Shown here piece after piece: positions 1 through 10,900 of a DNA stretch of 64,000 bases (position 1 is its first letter; every line of letters begins with the position of its first letter). This DNA comes from Dromiciops gliroides (Eukaryota > Chordata > Mammalia > Microbiotheria > Microbiotheriidae). Location: NCBI RefSeq assembly GCF_019393635.1, contig NC_057864.1:469758617-469822616 (forward strand), in the 5' to 3' direction. Below the pieces are notes generated by a model. The model did not search any database and was not told the origin of the DNA. It was given only the letters and a program-made list of their open reading frames with translations. Both the position numbers and the translations under genes were made by a program.

Positions 1-1331
1 TCTCCCTGCCAAGGGGTGCCCCTGGGACCCTGCCAAGGCTTCCGTGAGAGATTTCCCCGTTTCTTCAGTTTTCCCTTTCCCCCTCTATCCTGTGTTCTGC
101 CCATCAATAGTCTGAGGTTTTTCTGAGGCCCCTCAGACCAGTCCAGAAGGACTAGAGTCTCATCCCTCAGCACCCTTTGTACCTCTGCCACTGTCCTAAC
201 CAGCCGTCTTCCGTCTCCCATGGGCCTGGCTGACCCTCCCGAGGAAGGGCTTCTGGGCCCACCTCAGGGTTCTGGGACCCAGAGCCAGAAGTTCACCAGG
301 ATGGGACGCAGGGCCGTTTGCTTCCTCTCGTGGAGGCTGGCCAGGGGGTGGGGGTGTGGAGGAGCCATCTTTCTGAGCTACAAAACCAGTTATTTTATTA
401 ACTGAACAAAAGAAGCAGTTGCCCAAGCTGTCAGCAACATTGGGTAAGAGGACATAAGGTTATCAACAAACATTTGCTGAGAACCTGAGTCACTCCCCAA
501 ACCTGGAATGTCCTGCCCTTTCCCTCCCTTCCTCCATCCCTGACCATCTTCCCTTCCCTTCCCAAGCCTCCCCCTCCAACTTTGCCCAGTGCTTGGAACA
601 TAGTAAGTGCTTAATAAATGCTGGTGGCCTACTGTCAATATACAGGCCACCTAAAAATCCTTCAAGGGCTATCGGAGAGAACTCTGGGAAGCTCATCAAT
701 CAATTCCCAGTGTCTGACTTGTTCTAGGCAGAACCAAGAGGAGTGGATGGGGCCCAGAGGCAAGTTTTCAGCTTGATGCCTGGGTAGAAAGGGCTGGTTC
801 AGGAGGGGGCTGCTTTTTCCCCTGAGTGGAAGTCTTGGAGTAGAGGCCGGCTGAATATTTGGCAGGTGGGTTGTAGAGGGACAGACTTGGCAGGTTCCTT
901 GCAAATCTACTCTGGGATTCTGAGCTGTAACAAGGACCAAGCAAGTGAAGAGGCCCACACTTCAGGCAGGAGAAGCTGAAGAACCCAGATATATACCATC
1001 CACCCACCTGCCATCCCACGAAGCTATTCCCTCAGGGATTGGGAGGGGCAGTTTTCTATTTTTGTCTCCAGCACAATCTTAGCTTCTTGTCAGGCTGATC
1101 ACTGGGACCAGCTCTGCACCCCAACCCCCAACCCCCAGCTTAATACAGACCCACAAAGCTGCAGTCTGACTGGCTGCAGCCTTCCAGAACCCAGGGTCCT
1201 CTCTAAATCATGATTTTGATGAAGGAAGCCCTGAGTTCAAATCCAGTCTCAGAATCTTATAGCTATGTGCCCTGGGCAAGCCACTGTTAGACTGTGAGGG
1301 CTTGTCCTTTGCCTTTCCTTGTACCCCAGAG
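1..1331. other. gene-free stretch, no gene recognised
   Basis: Contains a probable L2-like 3' tail at about 500-635 (...CATAGTAAGTGCTTAATAAATG), otherwise unique sequence. SUMF2, the next gene in human, is expected to the left, but none of its sulfatase-modifying-factor domain is visible here. Confidence 0.5.
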
Positions 1332-1479
1332 TTTTTTGTTTTTTTGTGAGGCAGTTGGGGTTAAGTGACTTGCCCATGGTCACACAGCTAGTAAGTGTCA
1401 AGTGTCTGAGGCCAGATTTGAACTCAGGCACTCCTGAATCCAGGGCCGGTGCTTTACCACTGCGCCATCTAGCTGCCCC
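1332..1479 (-). mobile_element. CORE-SINE (tRNA-headed, marsupial)
   Basis: Full-length minus copy with T-rich tail first and head GCCCC last. TSD CCCCAGAGTTT lies on both sides. Confidence 0.9.
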
Positions 1480-1527
1480 TATCCCCAGAGTTTAACACAG
1501 CATGGGGATTAAAATTGTCCAACCTAT

Positions 1528-1675
1528 GGGGGCAGCTAGGTGGCACAGTGGATAGAACACCAGCCCTGGATTCAGGAGGACCTGAGTTCAAATCCGGCCT
1601 CAGGCACTTAATACTTACTAGCTGTGTGACCCTGGGCAAGTCACTTAACCCCAATTGCCTCACCAAAAAAAAAAA
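1528..1675 (+). mobile_element. CORE-SINE
   Basis: Full-length plus copy, A box and B box present, poly-A tail; TSD ATTGTCCAACCT at 1516 and 1676. Confidence 0.9.
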
Positions 1676-1689
1676 ATTGTCCAACCTTC

Positions 1690-2290
1690 AATGAGAGACC
1701 ACTGAGGCAGAGCTCTGAGCCAATGGCACTTCATGAAAGGGTCCATGGTCCCATCTATCCTAGATTCTCCTCACAATCTGAGATGCCCCCTTCTTCCAGG
1801 GCCTTATCTTTATAAGGTTTGACACCTGGTCACTCTAAAGAGGCTACACAAGTACAGAATCCCATTGGTCCACAGATCTTGCTTCACAGGCCAAAAAAAT
1901 GATACATCAGCTAGAAAAGGTATGTCAAGGGGGTAGTGACTTGGGTTGGGCTAAGCATGGGTCTTCTCCACTAAGTGGTCATGAGATGGTCACTTGCTCA
2001 TGTTGGACAAGAGAGTGGTCTGGAGATATAAAAATAAGTAGGGGGACTTTTCCATGTAACTGAGTCACCTCTGCCACACTGGGCTTCCTATGATTAAGCA
2101 AGTGAACTTACAATTTGCAGCTCACAGCTCAGGGGCCTAATATACAGAACTTATAATCACCACCCCTATGGAACCATATGAAATGGATCAGTACTGACTG
2201 GAATAGAGGAGGGGGCCACATGAATTATTTCTCACAGTAGTGCCTGGCACAAACTGATCTATAAAAAGGGGATAATAATTGTGTCTACTT
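1690..2290. other. gene-free stretch
   Basis: No coding, RNA or clear repeat signal seen. Probably unique intergenic sequence. Confidence 0.4.
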
Positions 2291-2515
2291 CAGAGTAATA
2301 TGAATTGTGGCAGCCATTCTAGAAATTAGGAAAAAATTATGAAACTGTTCACATCCTCTGTCCCAGGGATACCACTTCCAGGTCTATACCCCCAAAGAGA
2401 CCAAAGAAGGAGGAAAAAACCCTATATGTACAAAAATATTTATAGCAACTCTTTTGATATTAGCTAAGAACTGAAACAAAGGGGGCGTCCACCTATCGGG
2501 AAATGGAGAGGGAAT
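2290..2515 (+). mobile_element. old L1 3'-end fragment
   Basis: Diverged match to the marsupial L1 ORF2 end seen better at 4238-4480 (TACAAAAATATTTATAGCA, then the 'cctatcgggaaatgg' stretch). Older than the copy at 4221. Confidence 0.65.
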
Positions 2516-2691
2516 AAGCATTTATAAAGCAACTACTATATATACCTTCCTTCCTTCTGTATGGCCAAAGCCACACAATATAGGCCAGAGACAGGTGAGT
2601 CAGGAATTCAAGAGAAAGTTTATTTTCTAAGTGAGGAAAAAGGCTTGCAAGCAAGGAGGAATCATAGACACATGTGCAGAGGCCCCCTCCC

Positions 2692-2694
<3 letters not shown>

Positions 2695-2747
<53 letters not shown>
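2695..2747. repeat. (GT)n microsatellite
   Basis: About 26 pure GT units. Confidence 0.97.
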
Positions 2748-2748
<1 letters not shown>

Positions 2749-2893
2749 TCTGAGGTAGTATGGAGACATCTCAGTATTTATACTATTATATATACTTATT
2801 TGTATATATATAGATCTGAGCCAGTGTGGGGACATCTCAGTATTTATACTATTATATATACTTGTGTGTGTATACACACACACACACACACAC
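2747..2893. repeat. 66-bp tandem duplication plus (CA)n
   Basis: The unit starting GATCTGAG at 2747 repeats at 2813 with few differences (period 66). The second copy runs into TGTGTGTATA and a (CA)n run at 2872-2893, so the two microsatellites flank a duplicated spacer. Confidence 0.85.
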
Positions 2894-3184
2894 ATTTATA
2901 ATACTGACTGCTCAGTGAGTTGTAGCCCTACCAGTGAAGGAGCAGCAAGCATATGACGTTTGATTCACTGCAGGACTTTCCGATTTTGTTCAGTGCTTGT
3001 CTTTGATCAGAGAACACCTGAATTGTGTGACTAGCCCAAAGAGTGAGATCATCCAGAGGGTAACCACAAAGGATTGTTGTCCTGCCAAGCTCAGGGTGCA
3101 GCTTGTCCACAGGACCTTAGCTCTGGAAAACAGGGGATCTAAGTTTTACTTCGTCTCTTCCTCTCTCCCTCTCTCCCTCCCTTC

Positions 3185-3330
3185 CAAACATTAGCTTAAT
3201 TGATCCTCATAACAATTCTAGGAGGTAGATACTATCATTGTTTCCATTTCACAGAGGCAGACAATGGTCTTAGTGACTTGCCCAGGAATACAGACCTAAT
3301 GAGGATAGATTGGTACCCAGGTCATCCTTA
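3185..3330 (-). mobile_element. MIR-like CORE-SINE, old
   Basis: Typical reverse MIR order: ATCCTCATAACAATTCTAGGAGGTAG... CATTTCACAGAGGCAGA... GTGACTTGCCCAG. Well diverged from the young SINEs. Confidence 0.6.
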
Positions 3331-3562
3331 CTCAGGGGATAGAGCACAAAACCTGAACTCAGAAAGACTCATTTTCCTAAGCTGGGCTCAGACACTTATT
3401 AGCTGTGGGACCCTGGTTAAGTCACTTAACCCCGTTTGCCTCAGTTTTCTCCTCTGTCCAATGAGCTGGAAAAGAACATGGCAAAAGCACTCCAGGGTCT
3501 TTGCCAAGAAAACCCCAAATGGGGTCACAGAGAATGTGACAAGACTGAAATGACTGAACAAT
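3331..3562 (+). mobile_element. SINE/RTE chimera (tRNA-CORE head, RTE-like tail)
   Basis: Head GGGGATAGAGCAC..., core CTGTGGGACCCTGG, then TTGCCTCAGTTTTCTCC...GAGCTGGAAAAG... and a tail ending AATGGGGTCACAGAGAATG...GACTGAACAA. The tail resembles the 3' end of BovB/RTE LINEs. Confidence 0.75.
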
Positions 3563-3642
3563 TTCCTTGCTCAGCACTCCATCCATTGTTCTACCAGCCA
3601 CCTCTGTTGAATGGCTAACAAGATGGAATAGAGCCATGGTAA

Positions 3643-3940
3643 TAGTCCATAAATATTTATCAAGCACCTACTATGCACCAGGCACTGTACAAAGTACTAG
3701 GGATGGGGCAGATAGGTGGTGCAGTGGATAGAGCACCAGCCCTGGAGTCAGGAGTACCTGAGTTCAAATCCGACCTCAGGCACTTAACACTTACTAGCTG
3801 TGTGACCCTGGGCAAGTCACTTAACCCCAGTTGCCTCACTAAACAAAACAAAACAAAAAAACCCAAAGTACTGGGGATACAAATAGGAAAAAGAAAGTCT
3901 CTGCCCTCAAGAAGCTTACAATCAAATGGTGGAAGAAGAC
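3643..3940. repeat. dispersed repeat of unresolved class, split by a SINE
   Basis: TATTTATCAAGCACCTACTATGCACC... GGGGATACAAATAGGAAAAAG...CTCAAGAAGCTTACAATC is a marsupial interspersed repeat also seen at 47640 and 49780. I cannot name its class with confidence. Confidence 0.55.
3705..3864 (+). mobile_element. CORE-SINE nested in the 3643 repeat
   Basis: TSD AAAGTACTRGGGAT at 3691-3704 and 3865-3878 shows insertion into the older repeat. Confidence 0.92.
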
Positions 3941-4220
3941 ACACAGAAGTTAGCTGAAAAAGGGAAGATTGTGCTACAAGAAGTGAAATGAGCCACCTTT
4001 GGTCAGTTAACTGAAAAGGGCCCTCTTCTGATTTTCACTCCTTGTAAATCACTGCTCCTGCTCCATATAGCACTCCACACTGTCATTTTTCTTATTAGTT
4101 AAGACTCTCTCAGCCTGAATTTTCTGGTGCCTCATCTTGTGCTGAGCCACGCATGCCTCCAGGACACTTCCGGCCCTCTCCAAACCACATTGCCACCATA
4201 CTCTCCTCATTCCCACCATT

Positions 4221-5118
4221 AGAATGTAAGCTCTTTGCAATTTGGAACTATACCCAAAGGGCTATGGGACTTTCATACCCTTTGACCCAGTGGTACCACT
4301 GCTAGGTCTGTATCCCAGAGACCATAGAAAAGGGAAAGGGACCCACATGTACAAAAATATTTATAGCAGCTCTCTTTGTGGTGGCAAAGAATTGGAAATC
4401 GAGGGAATGCCCATCAATTGGGAAATGACTAAACACGTTGTGGTATATGAATGTAATGGAATACTATTGTGCTGTAAAGAAACAATGAGTGGGGCAGCTA
4501 GGTGGCGCAGTGGATAGAGCACTGGCCCTGGAGTCAGTAGTACCTGAGTTCAAATCCGGCCTCAGACACTTAACACTTACTAGCTGTGTGGCCCTGGGCA
4601 AGTCACTTAACCCCCATTGCCTCACTAAAAAAAAAAAAAAGAAAAGAAACAATGAGGAGGAGGAGTTCAGAGAAACCTAGAAGGACTTACATGAACTGAT
4701 GCTGACTGAGAGGAGCAGAACCAGGAGAACATTGTACACAATAACAGCAACATTGTGTGAGACTTGGTTCTTCTCAGCAGTGCAAAGATCCAAAACAGTT
4801 TCAAAGAACTCGTGATAGAAAATGTTCTCAAGATCCAGAAAAAAGAATTGTGAATTATGAATGCAGATTGAACCATACTGTTTCTACTTTTGGACTGTTG
4901 TTTTTTCCATTCTTTTTTGAGGTTTTTCCCTTGTGCTGATTCTTTCACAAGATGACTAATGTAGAAATATATTTAATGTGATTGTACATATACAACCTAT
5001 ATCAGGCTGCTTTCTGTCTTGGGAAGGAGGGAGGATGGGAGAACTAAAATTCCTGTGAAAACAAATGTTGAAAACTATCCTTATATATAACGAGAGAAAA
5101 AAGAATGTAAGCTCTTTG
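4221..5118 (+). mobile_element. 5'-truncated L1 3' end with 17-bp TSD
   Basis: Carries the end of L1 ORF2 (TTTGACCCAGTGGTACCACT, ATATTTATAGCAGCTCT, then 'ttgtggtatatgaatgtaatgg') and the 3' UTR to GTTGAAAACTATC. AGAATGTAAGCTCTTTG repeats exactly at 4221-4237 and 5102-5118, so this is one target-primed insertion, truncated at its 5' end. It was later hit by a SINE. Confidence 0.93.
4490..4642 (+). mobile_element. CORE-SINE nested in L1
   Basis: TSD AAAGAAACAATGAG at 4476-4489 and 4643-4656, inside the L1 at 4221-5118. Confidence 0.94.
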
Positions 5119-5968
5119 AGGACAGAGACCCTGGTTTGCCATTATGTGAATCCTTACTGCTTGGCACCTAACAAGGGCCTCTACTAGAGTCAGAGACAGA
5201 CTCTCTAAAAGGGGGTTGGGGACTCCACACCTGAACAAGGGTCACAAGTTATCCTTATTCCCAGAGTAGTGCCTCCTGCACCAGGGGATTTATGGAAATG
5301 CCTGTGGCTGGGCGGGCTCATCTACACCATGTGCCTTTTGAGAAAAGCAGGAGCACCACCTAGTGGCCAAATAAAGAGCAGCCTCATCCTTGCTTACTGC
5401 ACAGGCGTCTCCTCACTTTTCTGTGGGCCCCTCCAAGCCTGGCTTCCTTGTCCCCAAACCCCAGCATGTTGTGAGCCACAAGCCGACATCCCAGCGCTTC
5501 ATTCACGTTCCGCCCACAGGGCTGGTCCTGAAGTCCAGGCAACAGCTCTTAAGGAAAACCAAAGGTCCTCGGAGAGACAGTGCTGGAAGGGTAGCACAGA
5601 AGCGCTCTCCACTAGCCCGGGAGTGCACAGCACAGCACAGCAGCAGGCAAGGATTGTTCCAGCAGGTCTGCGGGAACATTCGACCAGATTAATGGTAGTT
5701 TAAGTTCATTAGATCGCTTCCTATCACTTGCCTCGCCCAGTTTTTTGCAGCATAATTAGCAGTTCTGTTAAGATGGATGAGAGACTGTTAATGCTTTTTT
5801 CCAATACAGATGGGGATGATCTTGTTGGAGGACAGGTCTGGGCCCTGAGTCAACCCACACCAAAGACAAGTTTTTTCTCTTCCTTCCCTCAAAGGGAAGG
5901 ATCATGAACATCTACATGGAACTGGCTGGTAACTGCGGGCAGCCATGACGGTCCCCTCGGAGAATTTT
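5119..5968. other. gene-free stretch
   Basis: Mostly unique sequence, moderately GC-rich at 5240-5690. It contains the CTCF-like motif. A 144-codon open frame at 5269-5703 has no recognisable protein features and overlaps another open frame, so it is not called. Confidence 0.5.
5352..5369. promoter_or_regulatory. CTCF-like motif
   Basis: AGCACCACCTAGTGGCCA agrees at 15 of 18 positions with AGCGCCCCCTGGTGGCCA, the reverse form of the CTCF core as I recall it. It sits in unique sequence about 2.5 kb beyond CCT6A. A single motif does not show binding. Confidence 0.4.
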
Positions 5969-6118
5969 TTTTGTTTTTTTTTAGTGAGGCAATTGGGATT
6001 AAGTGACTTGCCCAGGGTCACACAGTTAGTAAGTGTTAAGTGTCTGAGGCCGGATTTGAACTCAGGTACTCCTGACTCCAGGGCTGGTGCTCTATCCACT
6101 GAGCCACCTAGCTGCCCC
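5969..6118 (-). mobile_element. CORE-SINE
   Basis: Full-length minus copy with a 17-bp TSD, TCCCCTCGGAGAATTTT, at 5952 and 6119. Confidence 0.95.
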
Positions 6119-6135
6119 TCCCCTCGGAGAATTTT

Positions 6136-7660
6136 AAAGGGCCATCAGCTAGAGGATGTTTCTCGGCCCATATCTACCCTCATGTGTCTGATGCATCAAG
6201 TGCACCAATCTACATCTTGGCCTTGCCCTGGACCACGCCCCCCTCCAAGGCCAGACTGCAGTGAGGACACACATGCTGGTAGTATAGAACCCTTCCTAGC
6301 TCTCCTGGTTCGGACCTAATGATTTGGTTTGTTAAGGGACTTGACTAAAGCAGTTTGGGAGCTTGGACTGCCTGTGCCAACCCCACACTGCCTGGCCCTG
6401 TTTGGACAAGAATCCCCCTTTTCTCATTTCAAGTCCAGTCCTTAACAAACCAGCACTGTCCATTATGTCCTCAGAGATCACACACTCATCACACCTGGTT
6501 AAGTATCAAGAGCTCAAACCTTCATCTTCTATCCTGTGGCCCCCACCCCCCCATGTAGATGTAAGCTGCTAGAGGGGAGGCAATCTTGTTTTTGGCTAGC
6601 ACTTTGCCACGACACACAGTAGGGGCTTTTCCCCTTTAGTACCTGGCACCTAGCAGTGCCCTACATAAAAGATGAGCCATTAATGCTTGTATTAACAAGT
6701 AAAAATGACCAAACTTAACCCTGAACAAGTGAGAAAATTCACCTCCCCCTTCTGTGCAGAGGTGGAGGACGTGAGATGGACTGAGTGCTGTCCATGCTAG
6801 TGTCTGACTATTCCTGCCTTTCCTGATCTCCCCCCCATCCCATCTTCCACCCATATATACTCTGCATATACAAAATGCAGCCATGGGGATTCAGGGTGTG
6901 GAACACTGGAAAAGCGAGTGATATGTTAGCTGGTTTCACGTCACTGTATCTTTCTCTTTTTTATTCTTGGTTTCAAGGAATGGATGGTTGGGAAGGGGAG
7001 GATATAGTCAGAAATGAAAGTGATATAAAAACAAGGTATCAAGAATTTTAAAAAAGAAAAAAATCAGCAATACATTTTATACACACCCAGGAATGAGTTC
7101 TACTATTTTACATCCAAAAATTAAAAGGCACCCCCCCCCAGCCCACCATAGGACACACTTTTCTAAGACCACACACTAAGGCAATTGGACTTTTGTCAAA
7201 ATAACCTAAATAAAAAGGTTTTAAGTTAAAAGCTGATAAGAATGGGTTCAAGTCAATCTGTACAAGTTACTAGTAAGACTGACATTTGACTAATACATAG
7301 CATTACTTTTCTAAGTGCATATTAAATATCCATCAACTCTTTCTTTCAACAAAAGGAAAATCTTAGAGAAAATACAAACTAACAATTTACTTTCAACAAA
7401 AGCTTTTATGCTTTAGGGCTTGCACTAGAACAGAAAAGTGGTTGCAGAAGGTAGAATTCATCTCAATGATGAGAAACCTTCAAGCCCCCTTTGTGTCTAG
7501 ATTTAGACAGAACGAAGCCACTGGAGAAGTCAGACACTGTAAAACCAAGCACAACTCTATGGGACACAATGAAGAAACGAGCAAGGTCTAAGCTGCACAC
7601 CAGAGCTACTAACACAAGACATGAAGCCAGGCAGGACGATTATCGATTGGGTAAAAAGGA
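6136..7660. other. gene-free stretch between CCT6A 3' end and SINE
   Basis: No young SINE for about 1.5 kb. A/T-rich from 6950 on. No coding signal. Part of it may be extended CCT6A 3' UTR. Confidence 0.45.
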
Positions 7661-7925
7661 CCGCAGCTTTAATTGTAGGCCTCAGTGCAATTAAAAAAAA
7701 AAAAATAAATACTGTAATCAATTTTAGGACCTTACATTTGAATACGGGCCAATAATTTCAGTTTGAGAAACCCAGGTTTGCTGCAACAGTAAGAAAAACA
7801 ATTATTCTTTGGAAAAATCCTTTGGTGGCTGGCAAGAAAAATTCCGCCGCCAAACACACATTTTGTTGTTCTTTCTGTAGGGCCTTCATGATTCAGCTGA
7901 TTAAGACAGAAACCTCTGATTCCAC
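7660..7925 (-). other. CCT6A: CCT6A 3' untranslated region (extent uncertain)
   Basis: Repeat-free sequence directly after the stop codon. The first plausible polyadenylation hexamer on the minus strand is ATTAAA at 7673-7668. No AATAAA is seen before it, and the transcript could run further left. Confidence 0.5.
7668..7673 (-). terminator. candidate CCT6A polyadenylation signal ATTAAA
   Basis: Minus-strand ATTAAA about 255 bases past the TGA. This is the second most common mammalian hexamer. It is not supported by any transcript data here. Confidence 0.35.
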
Positions 7926-7998
7926 TCAACCTTTCAGAGAAGACATTCCAGCACGCATGATCTCATCAACCAGGAGAATATTGGTGGCAATCACAGTG
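7926..7998 (-). CDS. CCT6A: CCT6A coding exon 14 and stop
   Basis: The first C completes Cys508, then [23 protein letters not shown] and TGA at 7928-7926. The C-terminal end matches human CCT6A to the last residue. The 3' untranslated region continues leftward in the same exon. Confidence 0.96.
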
Positions 7999-10900
7999 CT
8001 GAAAGGAGATTTAAGGCATTACATACTGACCAGAATCAAGTTTGACTTTTTTTTTTAAGTGAGGCAATTGGGGTTAAGTGACTTGCCCAGGGTCACACAG
8101 CTAGTAAGTGTTAAATGTCTGAAGTCGGATTTGAACTCGGGTACTCCTGACTCCAGGGCTGGTGCTCTATCCACTGTGACCCTGGGCAAGTCACTTAACC
8201 CCCATTTCCCTCCACACAAAAAATATATTACAAGACTACCATACCCTCACCTCTTCCCTACTTACCAAGAGTGAAGCAGCTGCTTCTTGACACAATAGTT
8301 ATCCCAGATGCCAGCTTCAGCCGCATTAACTGGCTCACCTGTAAGGGAAACCAAATGACCCCCTCAAATTGACCATCTGGATGCCATCTTCCCTGGAAGG
8401 ACCCTGGCAGCAAAAGGCCCAGGAATACACCCAGTGTGATACCAGCTACCTTTGGGGCTCAAGAATATCTCCTCCAGCACCCACAGTTTGTTCTTAAGCT
8501 GGAGGCTGTAGACTTGTTTTGCAAAACATTCTGGCAATGAAATTTCAATATGATGAATTGGTTTCCTTTATAATCCTCTTTTATGTATCTCACAAACCCA
8601 TTTTTCCCGGGCAGGGCTGGTTCCTGGAGTACCTGAGCACCCTGATCTGAGAAGTCAATCCCAGCTTCCACAGGGGTACCAGCCTCTCACCTGTCTTTAG
8701 GTCAACACCAACAAGCTGTCCTGACTCCGAATGTTCGGCCTGTAACTTGACTAGTGTCTCCTGAAGGTCAAAGCCAGAGTTCTGAGCAAGAACCTTTAAA
8801 AACAAAGACAACATTTAAACTTTCAAAACATAAAAGGCCCCCACTGGCTAATGAGAATAAAAGTCATTTTCTGGTGACATTTATCCTGAAGCAAGGTAAA
8901 CCACACACCTCAAGGTGGATAAGATCTCCAGGCACTTGGGGCACAGTGGACAAGGAGATCGAACCTAGAGACTGACCTCAAAATCTTGCCTCAGACACTT
9001 ACTAGCTGTGTGACCCTGGGCAAGTCACTGTCTGCCTCAGTTTTCTCGCCTGTGAAATGGGGGTAGTACCACTTCCCAAGGTTGTTGTGAGGATAAAATA
9101 TCTTTTAAAGCTCTTTCCCAACCTGAAGGCACTATATAAAGGATAGCCATGGCTATTTCCGAATTCATCTAATCCAACACCCCCATTTTACAGGTGAGGA
9201 AACAATACCAAGAAATGTCTCCTCTGCCAGTTTGAAAAATTTCTCACTGAAAAATAGGATCAGGTCCAGGCAAAAGCCCCATTGGTGGCCTACCACAAAA
9301 TCAGTGCAATTCAAGTGCCGTAAGGTCACTGCAGAAGCCACCAGACTGGCCTGAAATGGTTGGAAGAGACCTCCTGGCAGAGCCCCCAGTCAGCCTGATT
9401 ATGGGTAGCCCAGAGGGAAGCCTGCCCACGCTCAAAGATCTCTGGGTGTGACACTGCCTCCATACCCAGGGTGTTCATAAACGGTTTCATTTGGGTCATA
9501 CTCAGAACTGGGCGAGCAACATTTGACTGGTCTTTTGGTGTGTTTTTTTTGTGGGGCAATGAGAGTTAAGTGACTTGCCCAGGGTCACACAGCTAGTAAG
9601 TGTCAAGTGTCTGAGGTCAGATTTGGTTTTTTTAGTGAGGCAATGGAGGTTGTGACTTGCCCAGGGTCACATAGCTATTAAGTGTTAAATGTCTGAGGCC
9701 GGATTTGAACTCAGGTCCTCCTGAATCCAGGGCTGATGCTTTATCCACTGTGCCACCTAGCTGCCCCCACAAGCAACATTTGAAACAAAGATATGCTTTC
9801 ATTTTTTTAAAGTGAGGCAATTGGGGTTAAGTGACTGGCCTAAGGTCACATAGTGATATGCTTTCATTTTAATTAAAGCCACAAACTTCTGACTTAATTA
9901 CTTATTGTCTAAAAGCAGGGTTTGGCCTAGAAAAAAGCTAACAGACAGTGGGAACTTCTGAGGACACTCATGGTCCAGTAGCTGTAATGGACATTAACAG
10001 CTATTTTACAAGTGAATCATGCTATGCCCAATCTAGGATTATTTAAGGCACATGGACATGTCTTCTAAATATTAAGGTCATCAACAAACCATCAATTGAA
10101 CTTCCACAAACCTTGGGAATAATGAGCAATGCATCAGCAAAAGCTTGCACTCCAAGACGGGCCCTTCCCTTGACATTGGGCTTATGTTGGATAAGAGCTT
10201 CAGCTATAGCTACCTCCACTGCGCCAGCACCGGGAACCACACAGCCTGGGGAGGGAAAGGAAGACACTACAAATGGGGGGAAATGTAAACCTGTAATAAA
10301 AAGGCTTGTCTGCTAGAGGTTGAGGGGTTCCCCCCCCTCCCTGGATGAAACGGCGCCACCTCTTCTGCTGTCAAACCACCTGCTTCCAGAAGAATGGCTG
10401 CTATGGTCTTCGACTCTGTGATTCTGGCTCATTTTTCCCATTTCTCAAGCCATCCTTACAAAGTCAGGGTAAACACCTGTGATTCCTTTTAGCAATGGCA
10501 TGCCAACGACAACCCTTAGCATCCCATTAAGACCATTTCAAAGGAGAAGTATTTGCTTTCGCATGGTGTCTGGCTGTGCTGACTACTGACAAAGAGAACA
10601 CAGTATTCATCCATGCACTTAGAAAGTAAAAATAATCCAACGAGTTCAACATATACCAACCCATTCACCAGCCAAGACCTGGAAACAAAGAGATGCCTCA
10701 ACTTGGGGAATGGCCCCAGTGTGGCATAGTACACAAACGTCATAAGGGAATATGAAGATCACAGGGAGGCAAGGGAACAAATGTGAACCAGTGCCAAATG
10801 GACTCGGCAGAACCAGAATCACAACAATGGAAATAGAAATGCAACCCCATAATCCTAAACACAAAGTGTGGCCCCAAAGAAGGACCATGAGAACACATTC

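Noticed and set aside
1528-1600. tRNA genes suggested by A-box and B-box matches in every SINE head
   Set aside because: The boxes belong to the SINE's tRNA-derived promoter; no cloverleaf or acceptor stem is present.
5269-5703. 144-codon plus-strand open frame
   Set aside because: Low-complexity, proline/alanine/cysteine-rich reading with another long open frame over the same bases; no splice or family evidence.
1-7600. SUMF2, the expected next gene beside CCT6A
   Set aside because: No CpG island, signal-peptide exon or sulfatase-modifying-factor sequence was found on either strand.
10321-10500. snoRNA in CCT6A intron 10, prompted by TGGCT...AGCCA pairing and CAGAGTC
   Set aside because: No consistent two-hairpin fold with H and ACA boxes could be drawn.
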